A stretch of 64,000 nt of DNA from Lentzea albida (GTDB taxonomy: Bacteria; Actinomycetota; Actinomycetes; Mycobacteriales; Pseudonocardiaceae): contig NZ_FOFV01000022.1 of NCBI RefSeq assembly GCF_900111005.1, forward strand, positions 1-64,000. The letters are read 5' to 3'. The position numbers and the translations under genes are program-made. Positions 16,024-25,045 of this stretch are shown here, one piece after another. Within the stretch, counting starts at the first letter, position 1. Each line of letters begins with the position of its first letter. Under the pieces are notes generated by a model. It did no database searches, had not been told where the DNA came from, and saw only the letters and a list, made by a program, of their open reading frames with translations.

Positions 16024-17418
16024 ATGATGACCTCGACGGAGCTCGCGGGCCGGCTGTCGGAGCTCGCGGAGAAGTTCAGCGTGACCGGTGCCTCCGCCGC
16101 GCTGTGGCACGACGGCGTGCTCGTGCGGGCGCAGACCGGGACGGCCAGCGTCGTCACCGGCGCGCCGGTGCGCGCGGACACGCTCTTCGCCGCCGGCTCC
16201 ATCACGAAGGTGTTCACGTCGTCCCTGGTGATGACCCTCGTGGACGAGGGCCTGCTGGACCTCGACGCGCCCGTGCGGGCCTACCTGCCGGACTTCACCT
16301 CGGCGACGCCGGAGCGGTCCGACGCGATCACGGTGCGCATGCTGTTCACCCACTCGTCCGGGCTCGCCGCCAACCACCTGCCGGACCTGCCGCCGGGCGA
16401 CGACGTCCTCGAACGCCTCATGGGGGACCTCGCCACCCTGCCGGTCACGGGCGTTCCCGGTGAGCGGTGGTGCTACAGCAACGCGGGCATGGGCACGCTC
16501 GGGCGTCTGGTCGAGGTGATCACCGGCGAGCGCTACGACGCGGCACTGCGCTCCCGCGTCCTCGAACCGCTCGGCCTCAACGCGACCCCCGACGCCGAAG
16601 AGCTGCTGCTGCGGTCCACCGCCGTCGGCCACGTCGTCGACCCCGTCGCCGGCACGACGTCCCCGGTGGCCCGCCTGCGCCTCGGTCCGGAGAACGGCCC
16701 GGCCGGGTCCCGCCTGTGGCTCGACGCCGACGCCCTGATCCGCTTCGGGCGGACGCACCTCGACGGCACGGCACCCGACGGCCGCCGGATCCTGTCGCCC
16801 GAGGCGCTGGAACTGATGCGCACGCCCCAGTTCGACGACTACTGGGGCTGCCTGCCCCTGTACGTGAACTGGGGCCTCGGCTGGGCCATCGTGCAGGAGG
16901 CGCCCGAGCGGGTCATCGGACACGCCGGCGCCAACAACGGCATGCACTCCAACCTGGTCGTCCTCCCGGAGCGGAAGGCGGTTCTGGCGGTGCTCACGAA
17001 CAGCCAGACCGGCGGGCAGCTGGTCTCCGCGTTGTGCGCCGACCTCCTCGGGGAGCTCTTCGGCGTGCGTGTCCCGGAACCCGTGCGGGCGCCGGAGTCC
17101 GCGGTCGAGGTCGTCCCCGAGCCGTTCGCCGGGCGGTACGCGTCCCCGGACGGCGAGGTCGTGGTCGACGTCCGCGACGGGCGACTCCACCTCGAACTGA
17201 ACCGCACTCCCGCCCTCGTGGCGTGGGAACGGCTGATGGGCAGCCCGGGGGAGGGCGGCCAGGCGCTGCCGCTCGTCTGCGTGGACGCCGAACGACGCCG
17301 GTTCGTGCTGGAGCTCGGCTCTCCGGGCGCGGTGGCGGCGGTGCAGTTCCTCGCACCCGGCCCGGACGGACGGCCCACGCTCGTCCGGGCGGGCACGCTC
17401 TACGAGCGGATCGCCTGA
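16024..17418 (+). CDS. Beta-lactamase-fold serine hydrolase (class C/esterase type)
   Basis: 464 residues. The three active-site motifs of the class C beta-lactamase / D-alanyl-D-alanine peptidase / EstB fold are present: SITK (Ser59, Lys62), YSN (Tyr151) and HAG (His300). A small beta-barrel C-terminal domain follows (FAGRYASPDGEVVVDV). No signal peptide is visible, unlike true beta-lactamases, so a cytoplasmic esterase or D-aminopeptidase role is more likely. Divergent from RidA with 182 bp between them. Confidence 0.88.
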   Translation: MMTSTELAGRLSELAEKFSVTGASAALWHDGVLVRAQTGTASVVTGAPVRADTLFAAGSITKVFTSSLVMTLVDEGLLDLDAPVRAYLPDFTSATPERSDAITVRMLFTHSSGLAANHLPDLPPGDDVLERLMGDLATLPVTGVPGERWCYSNAGMGTLGRLVEVITGERYDAALRSRVLEPLGLNATPDAEELLLRSTAVGHVVDPVAGTTSPVARLRLGPENGPAGSRLWLDADALIRFGRTHLDGTAPDGRRILSPEALELMRTPQFDDYWGCLPLYVNWGLGWAIVQEAPERVIGHAGANNGMHSNLVVLPERKAVLAVLTNSQTGGQLVSALCADLLGELFGVRVPEPVRAPESAVEVVPEPFAGRYASPDGEVVVDVRDGRLHLELNRTPALVAWERLMGSPGEGGQALPLVCVDAERRRFVLELGSPGAVAAVQFLAPGPDGRPTLVRAGTLYERIA

Positions 17419-17429
17419 GACCCTGCACG

Positions 17430-17451
17430 GATTGGACGCAGTGGTCCAGTC
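17430..17451. terminator. Weak hairpin between convergent genes
   Basis: gattggac / gtccagtc (one wobble), 8 bp with a 6-nt loop, between the serine hydrolase and the anti-sigma gene. Confidence 0.35.
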
Positions 17452-17499
17452 GTCCGGTTGACGCTCAGACGGCTCTGAGAGCCTCAGCCGGCGCGAAAC

Positions 17500-18252
17500 T
17501 CAGGCGGCCCGCCGCCGACTGACAGGCCGCAACCGCACCCGGCGCTGCCCACGCGGCTGCTCCGCCCGCTCCGTCGTCGCAGACGAGCCCGTGACGTCGT
17601 CGGACTCGCCCTCCGCCACGGGTGTCCGGCCGCCGGGCCCGCGGTGGGTGAAGTGCACGAGCGCGAGCAGGCCGAGGCCGACGACCAGCAGCGCGTGGCT
17701 GAACACGCGGGCCGCGGTGGCCGTGCCGCCGAGCAGGTCGCTGGCGGAGTAGGGGATGAGCACCGCCACGAAGGCGCCGACGACGGGCAGCATGCCGGAG
17801 GTCGCCGCCGGGCGGAGGGCGGCCCAGAGCAGGCCCAGGCCGATGGCGAGGTTCCAGGCGGTGCTCTCGTTGAACAGGTGGCTGCTGTCCACGCCGGTGG
17901 TGTGGCCGCTGTGCCCGGAGTCGGTGCCGACCACCTGCGAGACGCCGAGGGTGAGCTGGGCGATGGCGACGACGCCGAGGAGGGCTCGCGGGGTCCAGCC
18001 GCGCGGGGTGGGCGGGGTGATCGGGGGAGCGGCGTCGAGGATCGCGGCCGTCAGGTCCGGGACCGGGGTCGCCGGCCTGATGCGGAGCGAGCGCGTGAGG
18101 GCGGCCGCGCTGTCGTGCCACGAGCGGCAGGACGCGCAGGTCTCGAGGTGCGCGTCGACCTCGTCGGCGGGCACGCCCTCCTCTTCGCCGTCCAGCCGGG
18201 CGGACAGGGCTTCGCGGCAGATGTCGCACTCCACGGGAACATTGTCGGCCAT
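17500..18252 (-). CDS. zf-HC2 anti-sigma factor, membrane protein
   Basis: 250 residues. The N-terminal zinc-finger anti-sigma motif has the Cys-x2-Cys ... His-x3-Cys-x2-Cys arrangement (CDICREAL ... HLETCASCRSW). Several membrane segments follow (ALLGVVAIAQLTLGVSQVV, WNLAIGLGLLWAAL, MLPVVGAFVAVLIPY, LLVVGLGLLALVHF), with a His-rich loop (GHSGHTTGVDSSH) that could sense metal. Divergent from the first ECF sigma gene, 46 bp away. It probably holds that sigma factor, and perhaps its paralogue, at the membrane. The His-rich loop suggests a copper or other metal cue (inference). Confidence 0.87.
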   Translation of the reverse strand: MADNVPVECDICREALSARLDGEEEGVPADEVDAHLETCASCRSWHDSAAALTRSLRIRPATPVPDLTAAILDAAPPITPPTPRGWTPRALLGVVAIAQLTLGVSQVVGTDSGHSGHTTGVDSSHLFNESTAWNLAIGLGLLWAALRPAATSGMLPVVGAFVAVLIPYSASDLLGGTATAARVFSHALLVVGLGLLALVHFTHRGPGGRTPVAEGESDDVTGSSATTERAEQPRGQRRVRLRPVSRRRAA

Positions 18253-18298
18253 TCGGCGCTGATAGTTCCCAGGCGGCTCTGAGTTACTCTTCTGAATC

Positions 18299-18874
18299 GT
18301 GTCGACTTCGGGGCGTGACGACGAGACGGTCACCGCGACCGCGTTGGCCGCTGGTGCGGGTGACCGTGACGCGCTCGAGTGGTTCATCCGTTCGACGCAG
18401 CGTGATGTGTGGCGCCTGGTCGCGCACCTCGCGGACGCCGGGGTCGCGGACGACCTGACGCAGGAGGTCTACCTGCGGGCGTTGCGCAGCCTGCCGCGGT
18501 TCGAGGGGCGCTCGTCGGCCCGCACGTGGTTGCTGTCCATCGCCCGCCGCACCGTCGTCGACCACGTCCGGTCCGCGGTCGCGCGGCCGTCGATCGCCTG
18601 GTCGGCGGACCACCAGGTCGCGTCGGACGCGGGGCAGGCCGCCGCCCACGCGCGCGCCGCCGGGTTCGAGGACGTCGTCGAGCTCTCCGTCATGCTGGCC
18701 GGGCTGTCGTCCGAGCGCCGGGAGGCGTTGCTGCTCACACAGGTGCTGGGCCTGTCCTACGCGGAGGCGGCCGAGGTGGTGGGCTGCCCGGTCGGCACGA
18801 TCCGGTCGCGGGTCGCCAGGGCGCGTGAGGACCTGGTCGGCGGGCGCGGTCACGAGGACGCCGGCGTCGTCTGA
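18299..18874 (+). CDS. ECF RNA polymerase sigma factor (copy 1)
   Basis: 191 residues with sigma region 2 (WRLVAHLADAGVADDLTQEVYLRAL, then FEGRSSARTWLLSIARRTVVDH) and region 4 (LTQVLGLSYAEAAEVVGCPVG followed by a basic recognition helix). No accessory domain. SigC-like in overall appearance. GTG start. It sits divergently from the zf-HC2 anti-sigma gene and upstream of a paralogous sigma gene. Confidence 0.93.
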   Translation: MSTSGRDDETVTATALAAGAGDRDALEWFIRSTQRDVWRLVAHLADAGVADDLTQEVYLRALRSLPRFEGRSSARTWLLSIARRTVVDHVRSAVARPSIAWSADHQVASDAGQAAAHARAAGFEDVVELSVMLAGLSSERREALLLTQVLGLSYAEAAEVVGCPVGTIRSRVARAREDLVGGRGHEDAGVV

Positions 18875-19109
18875 CTCACCGGTCCGGGTGACGTCCGGGA
18901 ACCACTGCGCGCCGCGGGCCGACGAACTCGGCGAGGAACACACCGAGCCGGTCCGCACCCGCTGGTTCGGCGTCCCCCGCCATCGGGAGTTGTGCGACTC
19001 CCGAGAGCGCGGCGGCCGTGTGAAGGCCGCCGCGCTCACTCCCTCGCCGGGCCCGGGAACACCTGTTCTCCCGCTGAACCCGATCACCACCGCGTCCGTA
19101 GTCCCGTGC

Positions 19110-19664
19110 GTGGGAGTGCCGCGCAGCGACGACGCCGACATCACCAGCCTCGCGCTGCGAGCCGGTGCGGGAGACCGCGCCGCCCTGGCCGACTTCGTGC
19201 GCGCCACCCAGGCCGACGTGTGGCGGTTCGTCGCGCACCTCGCCGCCGACGTTGGCCTCGCGGACGACCTCACCCAGGAGACCTACCTGCGGGCGTTGCC
19301 TTCGCTGCCGGGTTTCGAGGGGCGCTCCGCCGGCCGCACGTGGCTGCTCGCCATCGCCCGGCGGGTGGTGGCCGACCACATCCGCGCCGTGCGGGTGCGA
19401 CCGCGGCTGCACCACAGCGCCGAGGCGCCCGAACCCGCTGAGCCGGGGTTCGCGGACCGCGTGGTGCTCGACGAGGTGGTCGGCTCGCTCGACCCGGAGC
19501 GGCGCACCGCGTTCGTGCTCACCCAGGTGCTCGGGCTCTCCTACGCCGACGCCGCGGTGGTGTGCGCGTGTCCGGTGGGCACGATCCGGTCGCGGGTCGC
19601 CAGGGCTCGCGAGGACCTGGTGGACATGCTGGCCGACGACCGCGCGGGCAGGCGGATCTCCTAG
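19110..19664 (+). CDS. ECF RNA polymerase sigma factor (copy 2)
   Basis: About 184 residues. It shares nearly the same sequence with copy 1 over both conserved regions (ADDLTQETYLRAL, FEGRSAGRTWLLAIARR; LTQVLGLSYADAA, PVGTIRSRVARAREDLV), so the pair is a local duplication. The frame is open upstream to 18825, but that extension lacks sigma-like sequence; GTG 19110 starts the conserved part (GTG 19116 is also possible). No second anti-sigma gene is adjacent; convergent to the PepSY-TM gene. Confidence 0.9.
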   Translation: MGVPRSDDADITSLALRAGAGDRAALADFVRATQADVWRFVAHLAADVGLADDLTQETYLRALPSLPGFEGRSAGRTWLLAIARRVVADHIRAVRVRPRLHHSAEAPEPAEPGFADRVVLDEVVGSLDPERRTAFVLTQVLGLSYADAAVVCACPVGTIRSRVARAREDLVDMLADDRAGRRIS

Positions 19665-19717
19665 CCACGAGCGCCCTGCGGGGTGCGGAGCGCGATCGCC
19701 CCGCACCCGTCCGGAGC

Positions 19718-21142
19718 TCAGGCCTGCTGCTCCTCCCGCCGGCGCGAGCGGACGAAGCCGGCCAGGCCGTCGAGGACGAGGAACGCGAGAAGGCTGAGGC
19801 CCAGCAACGGGATCGCCCAGCCGATCGCGATCAGCACCAGTGGCGCGGGGATGACGAACCACAGCGGGAGCTGCGTCCAGGCACCGCGCTTGGGCGCCGC
19901 ACCGAAGGGTGCGCGGCGGTCGGCGCGGGTGGGCCTGCGCTGCCACCACATGCGGTAGCCGAACACGATGAGCGCCAGGATCGCCCCGGCCAGCAGGAAC
20001 AGCACGAGCTGGTTCACGAACCCGAACAGGACGCCCATGTGGGCCTGGATGCCCCACGACGACAGCTTCGCGAGGAACGGCCGGTCGGCGAAGTCCGCGC
20101 GGGCGGTGACCTGGGCGGTGGCGGGGTCGACCGCGACCTTGTCCTGGCGCATCGGCCACACGGCGTCCGTCTGCGCCACGGACCAGGCCGTGCCCGGCGC
20201 ACCCGGCGTGACGTCCACCGGCCCGTCCAGACCGGCCGTGCGCGCGGTGCCGAGCACGCGGTCGAACGTCGCGGGGTCCACCGGCACGGCGGTGGGCTCG
20301 CCGCTCCCGTGCCCGGAGTGCTCACCGGAGGGAGCGCTTCCGGTGGAGCCGGGGAGCTTGGTGTCGAGCACCGGTGCCTTGGCGTTGAGGGCGGTCAGCG
20401 CGGCGCTGAAGTTCTCCCCGGCGTAGGTCGACCACGTCAGGCCGGTGGCCGAGAGGAACAGGGTGCCGATCAGGGCCCACATGCCGAGGCTCGCGTGCCA
20501 GGAACGGCTCCTGCGCACGCCCTTGGCGCCCTTCTCCGGCAGCAGCAACGCGCGGGCCCTGCGCTTCGCCGTCCGGCGGCGCTGGACCCAGAGCACCAGC
20601 CCGACGAGCGCGAGCACCCACAGCCAGCTCGCCGCGAGTTCGGAGTACAGGGTGCCGGGAACACCGAGGTTCAGGTTGCTGTGCAGGTTGTCCAGCCAGG
20701 TCGTGGCGGGCGTCGCGCCGAACCACGTGGTCAGCTGGCCCTGCACCTCGGCGGTGTACGGGTTCACGTAGACGGTCCTGCTGTGCTCGGCGGGGAGTCC
20801 TTCGAGCGCGAACACCACCCGCGTCGTCGCCTCGGGGTCGTCGAACAGCTGGACCCCGGTGACGATGCCGTCGGGCAGCGCCGCCTGGGCCGCCGCCACC
20901 TGGTCGGCGACCGGGCGCGTGCTGCTCCCCACCGAGCCGACCCGCAGCTGGTCGCCGTACAGGACGCCGTCGATCTGCGGGGCGAACGCGTACAGCATTC
21001 CCGTCGCGGCGGCTATGACGAGGAACGGGCCGACGAGCACGCCGGCGTAGAAGTGCAACCGGCGCAACAGCGGCACGACGGAGATCGTGCCGGTGCGCGG
21101 TGTCTCCTCTGTTCTTTCGACCTCGACTGCCGGAGCGGACAT
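19718..21142 (-). CDS. PepSY-TM domain membrane protein
   Basis: 474 residues. The first membrane segment is RLHFYAGVLVGPFLVIAAATGMLYAF, followed by a periplasmic PepSY-like region, further segments (WLWVLALVGLVLWVQRRR; LGMWALIGTLFLSATGLTW), a His-rich stretch (GEHSGHGSGE), a second PepSY region and three C-terminal membrane helices. This is the family of iron- and copper-linked PepSY transmembrane proteins. AGAGG precedes the ATG. Lying next to a sigma/anti-sigma set with a His-rich sensor loop, it is a plausible member of that regulon. Confidence 0.88.
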   Translation of the reverse strand: MSAPAVEVERTEETPRTGTISVVPLLRRLHFYAGVLVGPFLVIAAATGMLYAFAPQIDGVLYGDQLRVGSVGSSTRPVADQVAAAQAALPDGIVTGVQLFDDPEATTRVVFALEGLPAEHSRTVYVNPYTAEVQGQLTTWFGATPATTWLDNLHSNLNLGVPGTLYSELAASWLWVLALVGLVLWVQRRRTAKRRARALLLPEKGAKGVRRSRSWHASLGMWALIGTLFLSATGLTWSTYAGENFSAALTALNAKAPVLDTKLPGSTGSAPSGEHSGHGSGEPTAVPVDPATFDRVLGTARTAGLDGPVDVTPGAPGTAWSVAQTDAVWPMRQDKVAVDPATAQVTARADFADRPFLAKLSSWGIQAHMGVLFGFVNQLVLFLLAGAILALIVFGYRMWWQRRPTRADRRAPFGAAPKRGAWTQLPLWFVIPAPLVLIAIGWAIPLLGLSLLAFLVLDGLAGFVRSRRREEQQA

Positions 21143-21247
21143 GTGACACCTCTGCAGGGTGGGGAGCGCGGACTTGCAGCGGTAGTCGGGCGCGGACGCC
21201 GTTCAGTTCCCGCGACTTCCCGGCCGTGCTCCAGCACACGTCGCGTG

Positions 21248-23095
21248 TCAGCCGCGCCGCTGCTCCATGACGAGGATGGCCCCGGCCGGCCCGCCGCCCC
21301 CGCGGCGCAACGGCGTGCACACCACCCGGACGAGCACCGTGCGGCCGCGCCGGTTCACCGCGGTGAGCTCGACCTCCCCGCTGAACGCGGGGTCGGACAG
21401 CGCCGGGCGCACCACCGGGCGCAGGTCGGCGACCGGCAGGCCGATGTCGAGGTTCAGCAGGTGCTCGCCCTCGGCCTCCTCGCGGCGCAGGCCCCACAGG
21501 TCCTCCGCTCCGCGGTTCCACGCCAGGACGCGCAGCTGCGGGTCGAGCACGACGACACCGGCGCGCAACGAGGTGAGCACGGACTCGAGGAACCCGTTGA
21601 CGCGGTCGAGTTCGGAGCTGCGTTCGCGGAGGACGTCGTTGATGGTCTGGAGCTCGTCGTTGGTCGAGTGGAGCTCCTCGTTCATCGTCTCCAGTTCCTC
21701 GTTGGTGGACTGGAACTCCTCGCTCGTGGTCTCCAGCTCCTCCACCGTGGACTGGAGTTCCTCGTTCGTGGTCTCCGTCTCCTCGTTGGTGGACTGGAGT
21801 TCCCCGTACGCGGCCTCGAGCTGGCGCTTGGTGAACGCGAGCTCCTCGACCAGCTTGCGCGCCGCCGTCACGTCGTGGAACGCCACCGCGACGCCGATGA
21901 CGGTGTCGTCGGCACCGATGAGCGGGTCGACGTGGACTTCGAGCCACAGCGCCCCGCCGGTGTTGCGCAGCCATTCGACGTCCTTGACGCGCAACGACTT
22001 GCGCTCCAGGCGCGCCTGTTCGACGTAGCCGCGCAGCTCGATCGGGCGGTAGGACAGCTCGAGGTCGCGCAACGGCTGGCCGACGTCCTCGGCGGAGACC
22101 TCGAACAGGGTCTCCGCCTGCCCGTTGACGAGCGCCACCACCCCGTCCGCCGTCACCACCACCTGGGCGACCGGGCTCGAGGAGAACGCCTGCTCCTCCA
22201 GTGCGTCGATACCGCCGACGTTCACCCCTCGATGGTGCACCACCTCGGAAGGGGAGCGGGCGGGCGGCGAACCGGTGGGCGCCTTGCGGAAGAGGCGCCG
22301 TTCGTGGTCGAGCGGATCGAAGACCGGGCTGTGGTGCGGCAGCGCCTCGGCCTTGCCCAGGAACAGCACGCCCCCCGGCGCCAGCGCGAAGTGGAACCTG
22401 CCCAGCACCTCTGACCGGGTCCGCTGGTCGAGGTACGTCAACGTGTTGCGGCAGACCAGCAGGTCGAGGCGCGAGATCGGCGCGTCCTGCTCCAGGTCGT
22501 TGCGGCCGAAGACGATCGACCGGCGCAGGTCCTTGCGGAACCGGTGGTGGCCGTTCTGCCGCTCGAAGTACCTGGCGATCAACTCCGGCGGCACGCCCCG
22601 CAGCTCGCGCTCGCCGTAGCTCGCGAGCCTCGCCTTGGCGAGGGCCTCGTCGTCGACGTCGGTGGCGTAGATCTTCACCCGCTGGCGGAACTGCTCGATG
22701 CCCACGACCTCGGCGAAGGCGATCGCGAGGCTGTACGCCTCCTCACCGGACGCGCAGCCCGCGCTCCACACCCGGATCGGGTCGTGCGGCCCGCGTTCGG
22801 CGAGGATCGCGGGCACGCCCTGCTCGCGCAGGGACGTCCAGGCCTCCGGATCGCGCAAGAAGCCGGGGACGTCGGCCGGCACGGCGTCGACCAACGCGCT
22901 GACCTCGCCCGCGTCGGCGCGCAGGTGCTCGACGTACCCGGCGTGGTCCCCGATGCCCAACTCGCTCATCCGGTGCCGGACGCGGCGGATGAGGCCGGCT
23001 CGCTCGTACCCGGTGAAGTCCGAGCCGCGCGCCTCCTCGAGGTGCTGCAGCACGTCCTCGACACCGGGGCCGGGCGTCGGCAGGCGGTCGTTCAC
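21248..23095 (-). CDS. CheR-type methyltransferase with PAS domains and coiled coil
   Basis: 615 residues. CheR N-terminal helices come first, then the SAM-dependent methyltransferase (VWSAGCASGEEAYSLAIA at about 108; KIYATDVDDEAL; LLVCRNTLTYLD). From about 295 to 415 there is a PAS domain, from 425 to 490 a coiled coil of repeated ELQSTNEELETTNEEL-like heptads, and from 500 a second PAS domain. CheR enzymes methylate receptor glutamates; here no chemoreceptor, CheA or CheW is nearby. The coiled-coil/PAS layout is known from CheB/CheR sensory fusions of soil bacteria. GTG start, 10 bp after the STAS-ATPase gene; third gene of the CheB operon. Confidence 0.92.
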   Translation of the reverse strand: MNDRLPTPGPGVEDVLQHLEEARGSDFTGYERAGLIRRVRHRMSELGIGDHAGYVEHLRADAGEVSALVDAVPADVPGFLRDPEAWTSLREQGVPAILAERGPHDPIRVWSAGCASGEEAYSLAIAFAEVVGIEQFRQRVKIYATDVDDEALAKARLASYGERELRGVPPELIARYFERQNGHHRFRKDLRRSIVFGRNDLEQDAPISRLDLLVCRNTLTYLDQRTRSEVLGRFHFALAPGGVLFLGKAEALPHHSPVFDPLDHERRLFRKAPTGSPPARSPSEVVHHRGVNVGGIDALEEQAFSSSPVAQVVVTADGVVALVNGQAETLFEVSAEDVGQPLRDLELSYRPIELRGYVEQARLERKSLRVKDVEWLRNTGGALWLEVHVDPLIGADDTVIGVAVAFHDVTAARKLVEELAFTKRQLEAAYGELQSTNEETETTNEELQSTVEELETTSEEFQSTNEELETMNEELHSTNDELQTINDVLRERSSELDRVNGFLESVLTSLRAGVVVLDPQLRVLAWNRGAEDLWGLRREEAEGEHLLNLDIGLPVADLRPVVRPALSDPAFSGEVELTAVNRRGRTVLVRVVCTPLRRGGGGPAGAILVMEQRRG

Positions 23096-23105
23096 GCGCC
23101 CGAAG

Positions 23106-23849
23106 CTACCGCTTCGGGCCGAGTGCCAGCACGGCCCACACGACCTTGCTCCCGTCGAACGCGGGCATGGAGCCCCAGGCGCGGCTGATGCCGTCCACGA
23201 GCTCCAGACCCCGGTGTCCGGGAAGGTCCTGACGCGAGGCGCCCAGCACCGGAGGTTCGGGGCTGCCGTCGGTGACGGCGAGCGTCAGTCCGGTCCGGCG
23301 CAGCTCGACGCGCAACACCGAGTCGGTGCGCGCGTGCCGCACCGCGTTGCCGACGAGTTCGGTCACCACCACCAGCGCGTCCTGGAGCAGGTGCGGCAGG
23401 TCCCACTCCTCGCAGACGTCGCGCACGGCCTCGCGCGCGATCGACGGCGCGGCGGCCGTGCCCGGCAGCGAGAGCTTGCGGAGCCGGCGCAGCGGTTGTT
23501 CCTGGGCGAGCTCGACCGCCGAGATGAGGTCGGGTGCGGTGGCGACGCTCCTCGTGATCCCGCTGCGGCCGAGGTCGTGCCGGTGGCGTTCGGTCTCGGC
23601 GATGAGGACGACCGGCACGTCCGGCCAGTCGGAGACCTTCGTGCAGACCGTGGTGAAGACCGACAGCATCGCCGCGCCGGCCGTCTCGAAGTCCGCGCCC
23701 AGCCGCACCAGCAGGGCGACCGGGGCTTCCGCCGCCAGCTTGAGCAGTCCGTCGCGCAGCACCGGGTACGACGTCACGTCCAGGCGCCCGACCGGCGTCG
23801 CGACCACCATGCCCGCGAGGTCCGCCGTGCGGACGCTGATGCCCGTCAC
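23106..23849 (-). CDS. STAS-ATPase fusion (anti-sigma partner-switch protein), copy 1
   Basis: 247 residues. The N-terminal 110 residues are STAS-like (VVATPVGRLDVTSYPVLRDG, AGAAMLSVFTTV); the rest is an RsbW-like HATPase_c domain with N box ELVGNAVRHA, G1-like VTDGSPEPP and GHRGLELV. The Ser/Thr normally phosphorylated in STAS antagonists lies in an AGAAM stretch, so that site seems lost. Fusion of an antagonist-like and a kinase-like module is unusual. The GTG overlaps the CheB stop (GTGA). A paralogue of exactly the same length is at 28629-29372. Likely cytoplasmic control of a sigma factor or its antagonist (inference). Confidence 0.88.
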   Translation of the reverse strand: MTGISVRTADLAGMVVATPVGRLDVTSYPVLRDGLLKLAAEAPVALLVRLGADFETAGAAMLSVFTTVCTKVSDWPDVPVVLIAETERHRHDLGRSGITRSVATAPDLISAVELAQEQPLRRLRKLSLPGTAAAPSIAREAVRDVCEEWDLPHLLQDALVVVTELVGNAVRHARTDSVLRVELRRTGLTLAVTDGSPEPPVLGASRQDLPGHRGLELVDGISRAWGSMPAFDGSKVVWAVLALGPKR

Positions 23850-24847
23850 GAGCCGGTTCCCTCCCTCAGTTCGGACCGCAGCAGGTGCTTGCGCAGCACG
23901 TCCGCGGCGGCCAGGGCCTCTTCCTCCTGATCGGAGTACCGGTCGGCGATGTGGGCGCGACCGGACTGCCGCGCGTGACCGGCCATGCGCCGGGCGAGCG
24001 CGATCTTCTCCTCCAGTGTGCGCACCGCGGTCCACATGGCGCGCTCCAGGCCTCCGCTGTAGGCGTCGAGCAGGGCCTCCGGGGTCCACGCGTGGCCCAC
24101 CAGGCAGCGGTGGTGGCCGCTTCCGCCGGGGATCTCGAGCAGCGAACCGGCGCAGTCCGGGCAGGTCAAGGTGGTCGTCCGGCCGAGTTTCGGGATGTCG
24201 CCGAAGCCCGCGCCCGCGTTGTCGCCTGACACCTCGACCTCCAGCCGGAGGGTCTCGGGCACCGGAGGTGCCGCCGCCGTGATCTCCTCCGCGACGAGCT
24301 CTGCCAGCGTCGCACCCATCTCGGAGGCGGGCACGACGTGGTCGACCGCGACGTGCTCGAGGACGTTCACCGGCATGCCGGGGTGCAGCGCGTCGCCGGG
24401 GGACTGCACCAGGGCGAGACCTCCCTGGTTCTTGATCGCGGCCATGCCCGCCACGCCGTCGTCGAGCATGCCGGACAGGACCACCCCGATCGCGGCGGGA
24501 CCGGCCGAGAGCGCGGCGGAGCGGAACAGCACGTTGACCGCCGGCCGGTGCCCGTTCTCCGTGGGACCTCGTGACAGCCGCAGCACGCCGTTCTGCACCA
24601 GCGTGTGGTGGTCGGGCGGGGCGACGTGGATCCGGCCGTGCCGCAACGGCGTGCCGTCCCCGACGGCGACCGCGGACAGCGGCCCGCTGCGGTCGAGGAT
24701 CGCGGGCAGCGCGGACGAGCCCCCGGCCGGCATGTGCAGCACGACCACCACGGCGGCGGGAAGGTCGGGAGGCAGTCCGGCGACCAGGGACCGCAGCGCC
24801 TCCACTCCACCGGCGGAAGCTCCGGCGACGACCAGGTCCCTGTGCAA
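23846..24847 (-). CDS. CheB-type methylesterase without receiver domain
   Basis: 333 residues. The CheB catalytic triad is visible: Ser in VAGASAGGVEAL, His in VVVLHMPAG, Asp in VLSGMLDDGVAGM. The N-terminal receiver domain of chemotaxis CheB is missing. The C-terminal 130 residues carry a possible zinc-binding motif (LTCPDCAGSL ... HHRCLVGHAWTPEAL) and charged helices. The start is TTG 24847, 4 nt after GAGGAGG. First gene of the CheB, STAS-ATPase, CheR operon; target proteins are unknown. Confidence 0.9.
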   Translation of the reverse strand: MHRDLVVAGASAGGVEALRSLVAGLPPDLPAAVVVVLHMPAGGSSALPAILDRSGPLSAVAVGDGTPLRHGRIHVAPPDHHTLVQNGVLRLSRGPTENGHRPAVNVLFRSAALSAGPAAIGVVLSGMLDDGVAGMAAIKNQGGLALVQSPGDALHPGMPVNVLEHVAVDHVVPASEMGATLAELVAEEITAAAPPVPETLRLEVEVSGDNAGAGFGDIPKLGRTTTLTCPDCAGSLLEIPGGSGHHRCLVGHAWTPEALLDAYSGGLERAMWTAVRTLEEKIALARRMAGHARQSGRAHIADRYSDQEEEALAAADVLRKHLLRSELREGTGS

Positions 24848-24898
24848 AGGGCCTCCTCACCCGTGTGATTTCGGGCTGGGTACCCGGGCTCCACCCCG

Positions 24899-25045
24899 TC
24901 ACACGTCGGCGGCGGACGCTCCCGACCCGGGACGCTCGGCGGTGGCACTGCGGACGCGCCTGAGCGCGAGCTGGGCCTCGACGCGGGCGAAGAGCTCCCG
25001 CGCGGTGAACGGTTTGACCAGGACGTCGTGGGCGCCCCGGACCGC
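24899..25045 (-). pseudogene. In-frame remainder of receiver domain beyond a premature TAG
   Basis: Directly after the TAG that ends the hybrid kinase (25048-25046), the same frame stays open for 49 codons to a TGA at 24899-24901. It encodes AVRGAHDVLVKPFTAREL and then a charged tail, i.e. the C-terminal part of the receiver domain with the invariant Lys in VKPF. A canonical receiver would have about four more residues between AVRG and AHD. One base change (TAG from GAG) plus a 12-bp loss would explain the state. A sequencing artefact cannot be excluded. Confidence 0.75.

Noticed and set aside
21640..21800. Internal DNA repeat of ELQSTNEELETTNEEL codons as a tandem repeat element
   Set aside because: It is a degenerate protein heptad pattern of the coiled coil, not an exact DNA repeat.
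19562..22414. Very long plus-strand frame (about 950 codons)
   Set aside because: Antisense to PepSY-TM and CheR-PAS genes; Arg/Pro-rich composition typical of shadow frames in GC-rich DNA.
21248..24847. Chemotaxis operon
   Set aside because: CheB and CheR are present but receptors, CheA, CheW and motility genes are absent, and STAS-ATPase proteins are interleaved.
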